Part shown: positions 6,273 to 15,054 of the stretch, in pieces
How positions within the stretch are numbered: the first letter of the stretch is position 1
How the letters are laid out: the number at the start of each line of letters is the position of its first letter
Assembly (NCBI GenBank): GCA_021780015.1
Contig: JAJXZN010000015.1
Location: 1 to 15,070, forward strand
Length of the DNA stretch: 15,070 bases
Source of the DNA: Pseudomonadota bacterium
Lineage (GTDB): Bacteria > Pseudomonadota > Alphaproteobacteria > Rhizobiales > Beijerinckiaceae
Reading direction: 5' to 3'
Translations under genes and position numbers: made by a program
The notes under the pieces: generated by a model
The model's database searches: none
Seen by the model: the letters and a program-made list of their open reading frames with translations, nothing else
What the model was told of the DNA's origin: nothing

Positions 6273-7562
6273 TCAAGAGCGGGCGCGCCAAATCATCAAA
6301 GTCTTGTCGACCCATGTCTTCTCGACCCCCGTCGTGCCGCCGGAGCTGCGCCGCAGCAGGTCTTTTGCGGCTGTGCGCAGGCGCCGCCGCAATCTTTCCG
6401 CGGCGACGGCCATGCGGCCGCGCCGGCCGGCCGGCAAGGCCAGCGCGAGGTCGAGCATGGCAATGCGCTGCGGCCAGAGATGATCGATCATCGGGTGATG
6501 GGGCATGGCGCAGGAATCGATCTTGAGCGGTGTGCCGCCCGCGGCCAGCCGGGCGGTCAGTTCGCGCACGAAGAGCACGCCGGGCGAAAGCGCCGCATAG
6601 GCTTCGTCATAAGCCGTCTTCCAGAAATAGACGGTGCCGGCGTCTTCGATCATGATCCCCATCGCGACCGGCTTGCCGTCGAGATCGAGGCTTTCGATGC
6701 GCAGCTTGCCGGCACGGGCGAAATTTTCGGCCATGCTTGTTGCGAAACGCGCCCGCTCGGGCGTCGAGGCGAGCGCGGTCTTGCTGGTGCCTTTCCAGCC
6801 GCGCGCTTCAAGCGCCAGAAATTCCGCCATGGCGGGCCCGACGTCGGCATTGCGGGCCACGCCATAGGAGAGAGCGCCGTGCTCGGCAAGCCGGCGAAAC
6901 AGACGTGCCGCGTTTTTACCGGCCTTGGTCTTGCGATCGACCGATGCGTCGGGCGCTGTCGGGAGCAGAGCGGCGCGCTCATATTGGCTGATGAGATGCA
7001 GCCGATCTTCGCCGAACATGTCGCCGAGGAGGCGAAAGGTCGGGCCCGCGCGCGGGATGTCGCCGAAGATCAGCGCGCTAGGCGCCAGCGGCAAGGTTTT
7101 CACCGCATCGACGAGCTTTGCCAACGCCGGCGCCGCCAATGTCCGGTCGAGCAAAGGCAGGCCGAGTGCCGCCTGTTTGTGCAGGTAGCCGCGCGCGAGG
7201 CCGCAGGGAAGGCGCGGCGGCGCGAGGGGCGTCAAAGCCAGAAGCCGGCGCTCGGGCGCAGCATCGAACACCGCCAGAATTTTCAGTTCCTGCGGATGCA
7301 GATAGGCGAGGGCCGGCAGGGCGAAATCGGGATCGAGGAAGATGTTTCGTTCGAGGCTGCGCGCATAGAGATCGCGCCAGGCGCCTTCAAGCCGCGCCAT
7401 ATGGGTGACATCGATCAGCTCGGTCTCCAGGGCCTGGGCCACCGTCTCTTCCGCCATGCTGAAATCATGAGCCGGCGTCCGAAGAGCCGGGCTCATCGCA
7501 AAGGCCGGCCCTTGCATCGCCCACCGCGACGCGATTGTACTGAGGAGGGATCGAGCCATCAT
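6273..7562 (-). CDS. GNAT-type acetyltransferase, CelD/BcsL-like (Acetyltransf_6 family)
   Basis: This 429-residue protein resembles the CelD group of cytoplasmic GNAT acetyltransferases, related to FemAB and often found with cellulose or polysaccharide genes. The C-terminal half carries the hallmark segments: EFLALEARGWKGTSKTAL (247-264), a central IESLDLDGKPVAMGIMI (289-305), TAYDEAYAALSPGVLF (316-331) and DSCAMPHHPMIDHLWPQR (349-366). The N-terminal 45 residues are unconserved, and ATGs at 7562, 7559 and 7457 are all possible; GAAGG at 7567-7563 lies too close to the first. No cellulose or capsule gene is in the window, so its acceptor is unknown. It diverges from the flavoprotein gene at 7634 across about 70 nt. 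Confidence 0.82.
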   Translation of the reverse strand: MMARSLLSTIASRWAMQGPAFAMSPALRTPAHDFSMAEETVAQALETELIDVTHMARLEGAWRDLYARSLERNIFLDPDFALPALAYLHPQELKILAVFDAAPERRLLALTPLAPPRLPCGLARGYLHKQAALGLPLLDRTLAAPALAKLVDAVKTLPLAPSALIFGDIPRAGPTFRLLGDMFGEDRLHLISQYERAALLPTAPDASVDRKTKAGKNAARLFRRLAEHGALSYGVARNADVGPAMAEFLALEARGWKGTSKTALASTPERARFATSMAENFARAGKLRIESLDLDGKPVAMGIMIEDAGTVYFWKTAYDEAYAALSPGVLFVRELTARLAAGGTPLKIDSCAMPHHPMIDHLWPQRIAMLDLALALPAGRRGRMAVAAERLRRRLRTAAKDLLRRSSGGTTGVEKTWVDKTLMIWRARS

Positions 7563-7633
7563 CCTTCATAATCGGATAGACGCGACCTTTCAGAGTGAAC
7601 GTCCTTTAACCCTAACAAAAGGCGGCGGCCGGA

Positions 7634-9229
7634 TTGATCTATGATGCCATCGTCATCGGCGGCGGCCACAACGGCCTTGTCTGCGCCGCCTATCTCGGTG
7701 CCGCGGGGTTGAAAACCCTCGTCCTCGAGGCGCGCGACAAAATCGGCGGCTGCGCCGTCACCGAGGAATTTTATCCCGGTTTTCGCAATTCGCAGGCGGC
7801 TTATACGGTCTCTCTGCTCAATCCAAAAATCATCCGTGACCTCGATTTGCCGCGGCACGGACTTAACATCGTGCCGCGCAAGCTCGGGAATTTTCTGCCG
7901 CTCGAGGATGGGCGCTATCTGAAGATCGGCGCCGGCCGTACGAAAAGCGAAGTAGCAAAATTTTCCGTCCGCGACGCGGAACGGCTCGACGGCTATTCGT
8001 CGCGGCTCGATCGACTGGCCGATTTTCTGCGCGCGGTCGCGCTGGAGACCCCGCCCAATTTGCCGACGGGCGGTGCGCTCGATTGGCTGCGCCAGCTCAC
8101 CCGCGCCGGACAATTCGCCAATCTGTTGCGCAAGCTCGGCCTCGAAGGCGAGCGCGACGTGCTCGAAATCTTCACGAACTCCGCCGGCGATTATCTCGAT
8201 CATTGGTTCGAGAGCGCCCCGATCAAGGCGGCGTTCGGCTTCGATGCGATCGTCGGCAATTATCAGAGCCCCTATGCGCCGGGCTCGGCCTATGTGTTGC
8301 TGCATCATTGCTTCGGCGAGGTGAACGGCGCCAAAGGCCAATGGGGGCATGCCATCGGCGGCATGGGTGCCATCACCGAGGCGATGGCGAAGGCGGCGCA
8401 GAGGCGCGGCGTCGAGATTCGCACGTCGAGAGCCGTACGCGAGGTGCTCATCGAGAATGGCCGCGCGATCGGGGTCGAGACGGTGAGCGGCGAGATTTTC
8501 CGCGCCAAAATCGTTGCCGCCAACGTCAATCCGAAATTGCTTTATCGCGATCTTGTCCGGCAGGATGCGCTGAGCGGCGATTTCAAAGACAGGATCGCCC
8601 GCTGGCGCTGCGGCTCCGGCACGTTCCGGATGAATGTCGCGCTGTCCGAACTGCCGGATTTTTCCGCGTTGCCGGGGCGTGCGGTTGCCGAGCATCACAC
8701 CGCCGGCATCATCATCGCGCCGTCGCTTCGCTACATGGAAGAGGCTTATTTCGACGCGCGGCGCTGCGGCTGGTCGCAAAAGCCCGTCGTCGAAATGCTC
8801 ATCCCCTCGACGCTCGATGCCAGCCTGGCGCCGCGCGGCGCGCATGTCGCAAGCCTCTTCTGCCAGCATGTCGCGCCGGTTCTACCCGACGGCCAATCGT
8901 GGGATGATCGTCGCGAGGCGGTCGCCGATCTCATGATCGCGACGGTCGATGCCTATGCACCGAATTTCAAAGCTTCGGTCATCGCCCGGCAGGTCTTTTC
9001 GCCGCTCGATCTCGAGCGCACGTTCGGCCTCGTCGGCGGTGACATTTTCCACGGGGCGCTCGATCTCGGCCAATTGTTCGTCGCGCGGCCGATGCTGGGG
9101 CATGCCGATTACCGCGCGCCGATCGCCGGGCTTTATATGTGCGGGGCGGGCACGCATCCAGGCGGCGGCGTCACCGGCCTGCCCGGCCACAATGCCGCGC
9201 GAGAGATTTTGCGGGATTGGCGGCACTGA
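7634..9229 (+). CDS. FAD/NAD(P)-dependent oxidoreductase, PYROXD2 / phytoene-dehydrogenase-like (COG1233 type)
   Basis: The 531-residue protein begins with an FAD-binding Rossmann motif, AIVIGGGHNGLVCAAYLG (residues 5-22) with E32 at the end of beta-2, and ends with the family's second flavin-contacting segment, GLYMCGAGTHPGGGVTGLPG (499-518). This is the layout of the amine-oxidase/phytoene-desaturase superfamily; the overall pattern matches the PYROXD2-like branch, whose substrates are poorly known, rather than carotenoid desaturases. The only usable start is TTG at 7634: the frame is closed by TAA at 7613-7615 and the Rossmann strand begins immediately. A weak AAGG lies at 7619-7622. There are no carotenoid genes nearby, so a role in pigment synthesis is not supported. 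Confidence 0.87.
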   Translation: MIYDAIVIGGGHNGLVCAAYLGAAGLKTLVLEARDKIGGCAVTEEFYPGFRNSQAAYTVSLLNPKIIRDLDLPRHGLNIVPRKLGNFLPLEDGRYLKIGAGRTKSEVAKFSVRDAERLDGYSSRLDRLADFLRAVALETPPNLPTGGALDWLRQLTRAGQFANLLRKLGLEGERDVLEIFTNSAGDYLDHWFESAPIKAAFGFDAIVGNYQSPYAPGSAYVLLHHCFGEVNGAKGQWGHAIGGMGAITEAMAKAAQRRGVEIRTSRAVREVLIENGRAIGVETVSGEIFRAKIVAANVNPKLLYRDLVRQDALSGDFKDRIARWRCGSGTFRMNVALSELPDFSALPGRAVAEHHTAGIIIAPSLRYMEEAYFDARRCGWSQKPVVEMLIPSTLDASLAPRGAHVASLFCQHVAPVLPDGQSWDDRREAVADLMIATVDAYAPNFKASVIARQVFSPLDLERTFGLVGGDIFHGALDLGQLFVARPMLGHADYRAPIAGLYMCGAGTHPGGGVTGLPGHNAAREILRDWRH

Positions 9230-9269
9230 CACGCCGCCGTTCGCTCAGGCACTCCGATTGGCCGAAAGC

Positions 9270-9797
9270 TCAATGGCCTTCGAAGGCAATGAGGCTGCGC
9301 ACGGGCACGTCGAGCGCCTCGATCTTCTTGGCGCCGCCGAGGTCCGGCAGATCGATGACGAAACAGGCGGCGACGACATCGGCGCCGAGCTTTTTCAAGA
9401 GCTTCACCGCGGCTTCCGCCGTGCCGCCGGTGGCGATGAGATCGTCGACGAGAATCACTTTCTCGCCCGGCATCAGCGCATCGACATGCATTTCCATTTC
9501 GTCGACGCCATATTCGAGCGAATAGCCGATCGAAACGGTCTTGTGCGGCAGCTTGCCCTTCTTGCGGATCGGCACGAAGCCGGCCGAAAGCTGATGCGCC
9601 ACGGCGCCGCCGAGGATGAAGCCGCGCGCTTCGATGCCGGAGATCTTGTCGATCTTGCTGCCCGACCAGGGCTGCACCAATTCGTCGATCGCCCGGCGGA
9701 AGGCTTTCGCGTCGGCCAGCAAGGTGGTGATGTCGCGGAAGATGATGCCGGGCTTTGGATAGTCCGGAATGCTGCGGATGGCGTTCTTCAGGCTCAT
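9270..9797 (-). CDS. apt: Adenine phosphoribosyltransferase
   Basis: Apt converts adenine and PRPP to AMP and pyrophosphate in the cytoplasm. The 175-residue length is normal. The PRPP-binding motif [14 protein letters not shown] spans residues 114-127, the N-terminal [17 protein letters not shown] segment is typical, and [12 protein letters not shown] (56-67) is the family's conserved core. The ATG at 9797 overlaps the mtnP stop codon by 4 nt (ATGA), so the two are translationally coupled. The frame stays open far upstream through mtnP, but that extension is only a shadow. Together with mtnP it recycles the adenine of methylthioadenosine. The gene converges with the flavoprotein gene across 40 nt, where I see no clear terminator. 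Confidence 0.96.
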   Translation of the reverse strand: MSLKNAIRSIPDYPKPGIIFRDITTLLADAKAFRRAIDELVQPWSGSKIDKISGIEARGFILGGAVAHQLSAGFVPIRKKGKLPHKTVSIGYSLEYGVDEMEMHVDALMPGEKVILVDDLIATGGTAEAAVKLLKKLGADVVAACFVIDLPDLGGAKKIEALDVPVRSLIAFEGH

Positions 9798-10669
9798 TGG
9801 GCGTTGACTCGTTTCAGGATGACGCCGAGCTTTTTGAGGAGCGCCGGGTCGCGCGCCTCGGGCGCGGTAATAAGGGCCGCATCGAGCGCCCGATCGGAGC
9901 CGATCGGGCAAGCCTCGTGCTCGGCGGGAAAGTCCTGCAGGAGCCGCGCCAGCAGCCGTTCGGCTCTGCCGGTATTGGCTTGCAAGGTGGCGATGATCGA
10001 GGCGACATCGACATGATCGTGCTCGGGATGCCAGCAATCGTAATCGGTCACCATGGCGATCGTGGCATAGGCGATTTCTGCCTCGCGGGCGAGTTTTGCC
10101 TCCGGCATGGCGGTCATGCCGATCACGTCGAAGCCGGCGGCTTGATAGGCGCGCGATTCGGCGAGCGAGGAAAATTGCGGTCCCTCCATCGCGACATAGG
10201 TCCCGCCCTTGACGTAAGCGATGCTCTCGGCCTCGGCGGCGGCAGCGATGCGCGCCTGCAGGAGCGGGGCGACCGGATGCGCCATCGAGACATGCGCGAC
10301 GCAGCCGTTGCCGAAGAATGAGGATTGCCGGCCGAAGGTTCGGTCGACGAATTGATCGACGAGGACGAAAAGGCCGGGGTTCAACTCTTCCTTGAACGAG
10401 CCGCACGCCGAGACCGAGACGAGATCGGTGACGCCGACTTCCTTGAGCGCATAGATATTGGCGCGGTAATTGATGCCGGAGGGGGAAAGCCGATGGCCGC
10501 GGCCGTGCCGGGCGAGGAAGACGACCTCGGTCGCGCCGATTTTGCCGAAGCGCAAAGCATCGGACGGCTCGCCCCAAGGCGTCGAAACCAGCTCTTCGCG
10601 CAAATCGGCAAGGCCGGGCAGGTGGTAGACGCCCGAGCCGCCGATAACGCCAACAATCGATTGAACCAT
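9794..10669 (-). CDS. mtnP: S-methyl-5'-thioadenosine phosphorylase
   Basis: This 291-residue enzyme splits methylthioadenosine, a by-product of polyamine and homoserine-lactone synthesis, into adenine and methylthioribose-1-phosphate. Recognisable parts are the phosphate-site GGSGVY (10-15), [20 protein letters not shown] (54-73), [13 protein letters not shown] (161-173), [13 protein letters not shown] (185-197) and TDYDCW (208-213). The last is characteristic of MTA phosphorylases rather than plain purine nucleoside phosphorylases. The ATG at 10669 directly precedes the first beta strand; an upstream in-frame TTG at 10702 would add 11 basic residues and is less likely. The stop codon overlaps the apt start. 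Confidence 0.94.
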   Translation of the reverse strand: MVQSIVGVIGGSGVYHLPGLADLREELVSTPWGEPSDALRFGKIGATEVVFLARHGRGHRLSPSGINYRANIYALKEVGVTDLVSVSACGSFKEELNPGLFVLVDQFVDRTFGRQSSFFGNGCVAHVSMAHPVAPLLQARIAAAAEAESIAYVKGGTYVAMEGPQFSSLAESRAYQAAGFDVIGMTAMPEAKLAREAEIAYATIAMVTDYDCWHPEHDHVDVASIIATLQANTGRAERLLARLLQDFPAEHEACPIGSDRALDAALITAPEARDPALLKKLGVILKRVNAQ

Positions 10670-10701
10670 GCCGCCCCGCCGCAATAATTTTCCGCGGCGC
10701 A

Positions 10702-10730
10702 AAATTGGCGGCGCAGCGGCAGCCTGTCAA
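10702..10730 (-). promoter_or_regulatory. Possible promoter of mtnP-apt
   Basis: A perfect TTGACA lies at 10730-10725 on the minus strand between petC and mtnP. At 17-bp spacing the -10 position reads CAATTT, which fits the consensus poorly. The placement is sensible (start near 10695, leader about 25 nt), but the assignment rests mainly on the -35 element. Confidence 0.3.
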
Positions 10731-10752
10731 CGGCGGCTTTTCGGCGCGAGGT

Positions 10753-11610
10753 TCAATGTCCCGTGACGCCGGACCAGATCCGCTTTTTGGTGAAATAGAG
10801 CAAAACGGCGAAGACGATCAGGAAGATCACGACACGGAAGCCGAGCGCCTTGCGCTCGTCGAGTTTGGGTTCGGCCGCCCAATAGAGGAAGGCGGCGACA
10901 TCGCGCGAATATTGCTGCACCGTCTGCGGCGCGCCATCGGTATATTGGACCTGGCCGTCATTGAGCGGCTTCGGCATCGCGATGTGGTGGCCGGGGAAAT
11001 ATTCGTTCCAGTTCGGATCGTCGGGATGCGTGAAGCCGTTGAGGATCGCGACGATATAGTCCGGACCCTGCTCCTGATATTCGGTGAAGGCGTCGAAGAT
11101 GAAGAGCGGGAACGGCCGCGGGAACGAGCGCGCCTTGGCGAGGTCCGACATATCGGGGGGCGCCGCGCCGAACACCGCTTTCGCCGCTTCCGGGTTGGGG
11201 AACGGCGGCGGGAAATGGTCGGAGGGCCGGCCGGGGCGTTTGAACATCTGGCCGGAATCGTTGGGCCCATCCTCGACCTGATAGGTTGCCGCCAGCGCCT
11301 TCACCTGTGCTTCGGAAAAGCCCGGGCCGCCAGCGTCGGCAAGATCGCGGAACGCGACGAGGTTCAGCGAATGGCAGGTCGAGCAGACGTCGTGATAGAC
11401 CTTGAAGCCGCGCTGCAATTGCTCCTGGTCGAAGCCGCCGAGCGGCCCGTGGAAGCTCCACGCTTGGCGCGGCGGCATCTGACCTTCCGCCTGCAGCGGG
11501 TAGGAGCCGTTGCCTTTGGCGTTGGTGTCGACGGCATGGGCGCCGGCCGCCAGGGCGCAAAGCCCGACGACACTCACCAGGCCTGCGAGAATTCGTCCTC
11601 TGGGAGTCAT
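10753..11610 (-). CDS. petC: Cytochrome c1 subunit of the bc1 complex
   Basis: The 285-residue protein is the membrane-anchored c-type heme subunit that passes electrons from the Rieske protein to soluble or membrane cytochrome c. It has a signal peptide (1-26, ending AHA), the heme attachment site CSTCH (76-80), the axial methionine M212 in [10 protein letters not shown], and a C-terminal membrane anchor at about 258-273 followed by a KKR stop-transfer. It is the last gene of petABC, 10 nt after petB; its ribosome-binding site GGAG (11617-11620) partly overlaps the petB stop region. It is a separate gene, not fused to cytochrome b. Confidence 0.96.
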   Translation of the reverse strand: MTPRGRILAGLVSVVGLCALAAGAHAVDTNAKGNGSYPLQAEGQMPPRQAWSFHGPLGGFDQEQLQRGFKVYHDVCSTCHSLNLVAFRDLADAGGPGFSEAQVKALAATYQVEDGPNDSGQMFKRPGRPSDHFPPPFPNPEAAKAVFGAAPPDMSDLAKARSFPRPFPLFIFDAFTEYQEQGPDYIVAILNGFTHPDDPNWNEYFPGHHIAMPKPLNDGQVQYTDGAPQTVQQYSRDVAAFLYWAAEPKLDERKALGFRVVIFLIVFAVLLYFTKKRIWSGVTGH

Positions 11611-11620
11611 TTCAATCTCC

Positions 11621-12859
11621 TCAGGCCTTGCCCGGCGCCGGCGCGCCGAGGACGGATTCGGCGATCGAGGCCGGCAATTTCTTCGGCTTCTCGAACAGCG
11701 GCAGCAGCGGCAGGACGAGAAAGAAGAAGGCGAAATAGGAGATCGTCAGGATGCGGCCGGCGATGATGAAGCCACCCTCCGGCGGCTGCGAGCCGATATA
11801 GCCGAGGCCGATGACGGTGGCGACGAAAAGCCAGAAGAAGATGCGAAAGAGCGGCCGGTAATTTGCCGAGCGCACCGGAGAGCGGTCGAGCCAGGGCAAA
11901 AAGGCAAAGAGCAGGATCGCGCCGAACATGCAGGTGACGCCGCCGAGCTTCGACGGGATCGAGCGCAAAATCGCGTAGAAGGGCAGATAATACCATTCCG
12001 GCACGATATGCGGCGGCGTCTGCAACGGATTGGCCTGGATGTAATTGTCCGCATCGCCGAGGTAGTTCGGGATGTAGAAGACGAACCAGGCGTAAAGGAT
12101 CAAAAAGCAGACAAGACCGAAGCCGTCCTTGACCGTGAAATAAGGATGGAAGGGCAACGTGTCCTTGCTCGATTGCTTCTCGATGCCGGTCGGATTGTTC
12201 GAACCGGTGACATGCAGCGCCCAGACGTGCAGCACGACGACGGCCGCGATCATGAACGGCAGCAGATAGTGCAAGGCATAAAAGCGGTTCAGCGTCGCAT
12301 CATCGACCGCATAACCGCCCCAGAGCCAGGTCGTGATCGCATTGCCGACAAGCGGGATCGCCGAAAACAGGCTGGTGATGACGGTCGCGCCCCAGAAGCT
12401 CATCTGCCCCCAAGGCAGCGTATAGCCGAGAAAGCCGGTCGCCATCATCAAGAGATAGATGATGACACCGAGGATCCAGAGCACTTCGCGCGGCGCCTTG
12501 TAGGAGCCGTAATAGACGCCGCGCATGATGTGGATATAGACGGCGAAGAAGAACATCGAGGCGCCGTTCGAATGCGCATAGCGCAGCAGCCAGCCATAAT
12601 TCACGTCGCGCATGATGTGCTCGACGGAGGCAAAGGCGAGGCCGGAATTCGGCACGTAATGCATGGCGAGGGCGACGCCGGTGACGATCTGCGCCGCCAG
12701 CATGAAGCTCAGGATGCCGCCGAACGTCCACCAGTAATTGAGATTACGCGGGTTCGGAAAAGTGATGAACGACGCATGGACAAGGCCAAGGATCGGCAGC
12801 CGGCTGTCGAGCCATTTGGTGAAGCCGCTTTTCGGAACATAAGAGGAAGGACCGCTCAT
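11621..12859 (-). CDS. petB: Cytochrome b subunit of the bc1 complex
   Basis: The 412-residue integral membrane protein holds hemes bL and bH and the quinol-oxidising (Qo) and quinone-reducing (Qi) sites. Axial histidine pairs are H96/H197 and H110/H211, with 14-residue spacing in both helices as is usual in bacterial cytochrome b. The Qo motif PEWY is at 287-290. Eight hydrophobic helices can be traced, the last near LPLLPLF at the C-terminus. It starts with the typical bacterial N-terminus leading into WLDSRLPI. It follows petA by 38 nt and precedes petC by 10 nt. The start has only a weak ribosome-binding site, which may reflect coupling within the operon. Confidence 0.97.
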   Translation of the reverse strand: MSGPSSYVPKSGFTKWLDSRLPILGLVHASFITFPNPRNLNYWWTFGGILSFMLAAQIVTGVALAMHYVPNSGLAFASVEHIMRDVNYGWLLRYAHSNGASMFFFAVYIHIMRGVYYGSYKAPREVLWILGVIIYLLMMATGFLGYTLPWGQMSFWGATVITSLFSAIPLVGNAITTWLWGGYAVDDATLNRFYALHYLLPFMIAAVVVLHVWALHVTGSNNPTGIEKQSSKDTLPFHPYFTVKDGFGLVCFLILYAWFVFYIPNYLGDADNYIQANPLQTPPHIVPEWYYLPFYAILRSIPSKLGGVTCMFGAILLFAFLPWLDRSPVRSANYRPLFRIFFWLFVATVIGLGYIGSQPPEGGFIIAGRILTISYFAFFFLVLPLLPLFEKPKKLPASIAESVLGAPAPGKA

Positions 12860-12897
12860 CGCATCACTCTGCTGGCGCGTTTCGCCTGGACGAGACC

Positions 12898-13416
12898 TCA
12901 GCCAATCGAAAGCTTATTGTCGGGAAGGAATTTGTACGGCGGGAGGTAGAGGTTATAAGGCGCCGGTCCTTGCCGGATGCGTGCGGCGGTATCGTAGACC
13001 GAGCCGTGACAAGGACAGAACCAGCCGCCGTAAGGGCCCTGATGGCCGAGCGGCACGCAGCCGAGATGGGTGCAGATGCCGATGACGATCAGCCATTCGG
13101 GATGCGGAGCGCGCTGTTCGTCGGTCGCGGGATCGCGCAATTCGCTCAGCGGAACGGCGCGGGCCTCGGCGATCTCCTTCGCCGTGCGATGGCGGACGAA
13201 GACCGGCTTGCCGCGCCATTTGACGGTCAGGATCTGGCCTTCCGCAATGTGGGAAAGATCGACTTCGGTCGACGCCGCGGCAAGCGTCGAGGCATCAGGG
13301 TTCATCTGGTCGATCAGCGGCCAGACCGCCGATGCGGCCCCTATTGCACCAACAGCGCCCGTCGCGATAAACAAAAAATCGCGTCGCGTCGGTTCCACGC
13401 TCACGCTCTCAGCCAA
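12898..13416 (-). CDS. petA: Rieske iron-sulfur subunit of the bc1 complex (TTG start)
   Basis: The 172-residue Rieske protein carries the [2Fe-2S] cluster that accepts the first electron from quinol. The cluster motifs are CTHLGC (C115, H117, C120) and CPCHGS (C134, C136, H137), with C120 and C136 forming the usual disulfide. A twin-arginine signal-anchor is seen in [11 protein letters not shown] (10-20) followed by a hydrophobic helix. The frame is open upstream to a GTG at 13569, but family length and the ribosome-binding site AGAGGA at 13428-13423, 6 nt ahead of TTG 13416, decide for the TTG. It is the first gene of petABC and diverges from trmL. I see no convincing promoter in the 143-nt gap. 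Confidence 0.93.
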   Translation of the reverse strand: MAESVSVEPTRRDFLFIATGAVGAIGAASAVWPLIDQMNPDASTLAAASTEVDLSHIAEGQILTVKWRGKPVFVRHRTAKEIAEARAVPLSELRDPATDEQRAPHPEWLIVIGICTHLGCVPLGHQGPYGGWFCPCHGSVYDTAARIRQGPAPYNLYLPPYKFLPDNKLSIG

Positions 13417-13559
13417 GGCATTTCCTCTAATTGTCACGAAGCTTTTTTCTAGCTTTGCTGCAGTCTCGCGCTTTTGCCGGACCCCAGCAATGCGTCGTTT
13501 CGCCACTTGGCCCGTCCTCTGGGCCGGCTGGACCGATTGAAGTTTTGCAGGGCGAGACC

Positions 13560-14036
13560 ATGCAGGCACCGCCGCTGACTTTGGCGCTGTATCAGCCGGA
13601 TATTCCGCAGAATTGCGGGACCATGCTGCGGCTCTGCGCTTGCCTCGGCATTGATGCCGCGATCATCGAGCCAGCCGGCTTTGCGGTCAGCGACCGCGCC
13701 TTTCGCCGTGCCGGGCTGGATTATCTCGATTATGTGACGATCGCCCGTCACATGAACTTTGCGGCTTTCTTGACGTGGCGCAAGGCGGTGGAACGCCGGC
13801 TTATCCTATTATCAACCAAGGCGGCGGGGGATTATTGCGACTTTCGTTATGCGCCAGGCGATATTCTGCTTGTCGGCCGTGAATCGGCCGGCGTGCCGGA
13901 TGAGGTGCGCGCAATGGCGGATGCGGCTGTTCGAATACCGATCCGGCCGCCGTTGCGTTCGTTGAATGTCGCGGTTGCGGCGGCCATGGTTGTTGGCGAA
14001 GCCGTCCGGCAGATCGGAGAAAGAGCAAAGCGATGA
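13560..14036 (+). CDS. trmL: tRNA (cytidine/uridine-34 2'-O)-methyltransferase TrmL (SPOUT family)
   Basis: TrmL 2'-O-methylates the wobble base of tRNA-Leu isoacceptors using S-adenosylmethionine. The 158-residue length equals that of the E. coli enzyme. The three SPOUT motifs are present: [14 protein letters not shown] (11-24), [14 protein letters not shown] (100-113) and [20 protein letters not shown] (126-145), which form the trefoil-knot cofactor site. The start at ATG 13560 follows AGGG (13549-13552) with 7-nt spacing and begins right at the family's first strand; an upstream in-frame TTG at 13431 is not supported. Its stop overlaps the hemF start by 4 nt. Confidence 0.94.
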   Translation: MQAPPLTLALYQPDIPQNCGTMLRLCACLGIDAAIIEPAGFAVSDRAFRRAGLDYLDYVTIARHMNFAAFLTWRKAVERRLILLSTKAAGDYCDFRYAPGDILLVGRESAGVPDEVRAMADAAVRIPIRPPLRSLNVAVAAAMVVGEAVRQIGERAKR

Positions 14037-14935
14037 CAGGCAAGATGGATGATCTCGAACACCGCAAGGCCGAAGCACGCGCCTGGTTCGAGGCCCTGCA
14101 GATGCGAATCTGCACGGCGTTCGAGATGCTTGAACAAGACTGTCCCGGTCCGTTCGCGCAAGCGGACGCCGCGCCGGGACAGTTTGTTTTCACGCCATGG
14201 CAGCGCAAGGATCTATCCGGCGCCGATGGCGGCGGTGGCAGGATGGCGCTCTTGCATGGCCGCGTTTTTGAAAAGGCCGGCGTGCATACCTCTGCGGTGC
14301 ATGGCACGTTCGCGCCGGAGTTTGCCAAGCAGATTCCCGGCGCCGAGGCCGACCCGCATTTTTGGGCCGGCGGCATTTCGCTCATCGTCCATCCGTGGAA
14401 TCCGAACGTCCCGGCCGTGCATATGAACACCCGCTTCGTGGTGACGCAGAAGACTTGGTTCGGCGGCGGCGCGGATCTGACGCCGGTGCTCGACCGCCGC
14501 CGCACCCAGACCGACGGCGATTCAATTGCCTTCCACGCGGCCTTCGAGGCGGCTTGCCGGCGCCACGCCGAGGTCGCCGATTATCAGCGCTTCAAGGAAT
14601 GGTGCGACGAGTATTTCTTTCTGAAACATCGTAACGAACCGCGCGGCATCGGCGGCATTTTCTACGATAATCTCGCTTCGCCTGCCGGGTTCGATGCCGA
14701 TTTCGCCTTTACCCGCGATGTCGGCGAGACCTTCCTCACGCTCTATCCTGAAATTGTGCGGCGCAATTTCAGGACAGCCTGGAGCGAAGCCGATCGCGAC
14801 GAGCAGCTTATTCGCCGCGGCCGCTATGTCGAATTCAATCTGCTTTACGATCGCGGCACGATCTTCGGCCTGAAGACGGGGGGGAATGTCGATTCGATCC
14901 TGTCGTCGATGCCGCCCCTGGTCAAATGGCCGTGA
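14033..14935 (+). CDS. hemF: Oxygen-dependent coproporphyrinogen III oxidase
   Basis: HemF oxidatively decarboxylates two propionates of coproporphyrinogen III to give protoporphyrinogen IX, using O2, late in heme synthesis. The 300-residue length matches E. coli HemF. Diagnostic segments are [18 protein letters not shown] (110-127), AVHMNTRF (128-135), [11 protein letters not shown] (141-151) and [17 protein letters not shown] (187-203), with [10 protein letters not shown] after it. The ATG overlaps the trmL stop (ATGA), so translation is likely coupled; GGAG at 14016-14019 is somewhat distant. It lies next to the heme-requiring bc1 operon but divergent from it. Only the oxygen-dependent enzyme is present here; an oxygen-independent HemN could be elsewhere. 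Confidence 0.97.
   Translation: MTGKMDDLEHRKAEARAWFEALQMRICTAFEMLEQDCPGPFAQADAAPGQFVFTPWQRKDLSGADGGGGRMALLHGRVFEKAGVHTSAVHGTFAPEFAKQIPGAEADPHFWAGGISLIVHPWNPNVPAVHMNTRFVVTQKTWFGGGADLTPVLDRRRTQTDGDSIAFHAAFEAACRRHAEVADYQRFKEWCDEYFFLKHRNEPRGIGGIFYDNLASPAGFDADFAFTRDVGETFLTLYPEIVRRNFRTAWSEADRDEQLIRRGRYVEFNLLYDRGTIFGLKTGGNVDSILSSMPPLVKWP
14097..14114 (+). repeat. Perfect inverted repeat with GCGA tetraloop in hemF
   Basis: TGCAGAT (14097-14103) and ATCTGCA (14108-14114) are perfectly complementary around GCGA, a GNRA tetraloop. The 18-nt hairpin lies over codons 22-28 of hemF and could be a stable RNA stem. It may also be an accident of the conserved protein sequence there. Confidence 0.35.
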
Positions 14936-14948
14936 GCTCCCTCAAATG

Positions 14949-14961
14949 CGTCGCAACGACG
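14949..14961 (+). repeat. Small hairpin after hemF
   Basis: CGTCG (14949-14953) and CGACG (14957-14961) form a 5-bp stem with a CAA loop 14 nt after the hemF stop. No T tract follows, so it is at best a weak transcription-end or stabilising structure. Confidence 0.25.
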
Positions 14962-15054
14962 GCAATCTTGCGGCATAGTCACGAATAAGTCCCAGTTGCG
15001 TGAAACTCACCGTCGGCTCGACAATTTTGTTCCTCGCGAAACGGAGAATCCTCC

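Noticed and set aside
5958..7571. Long plus-strand open frame of about 537 codons
   Set aside because: It is antisense to the S4-domain and CelD-like genes, both of which have clear motifs; composition is that of a shadow frame.
7559..8869. Minus-strand open frame of about 436 codons
   Set aside because: It is antisense to the flavoprotein gene, whose Rossmann motif and C-terminal signature show which strand codes.
10705..11766. Plus-strand open frame of about 353 codons
   Set aside because: It is antisense to petC, which carries CSTCH, the axial Met and a membrane anchor.
11510..12949. Long plus-strand open frame of about 479 codons
   Set aside because: It lies antisense to petB and the start of petC, is Arg/Asp/Glu-rich in the way GC-rich antisense frames are, and shows no family motif.
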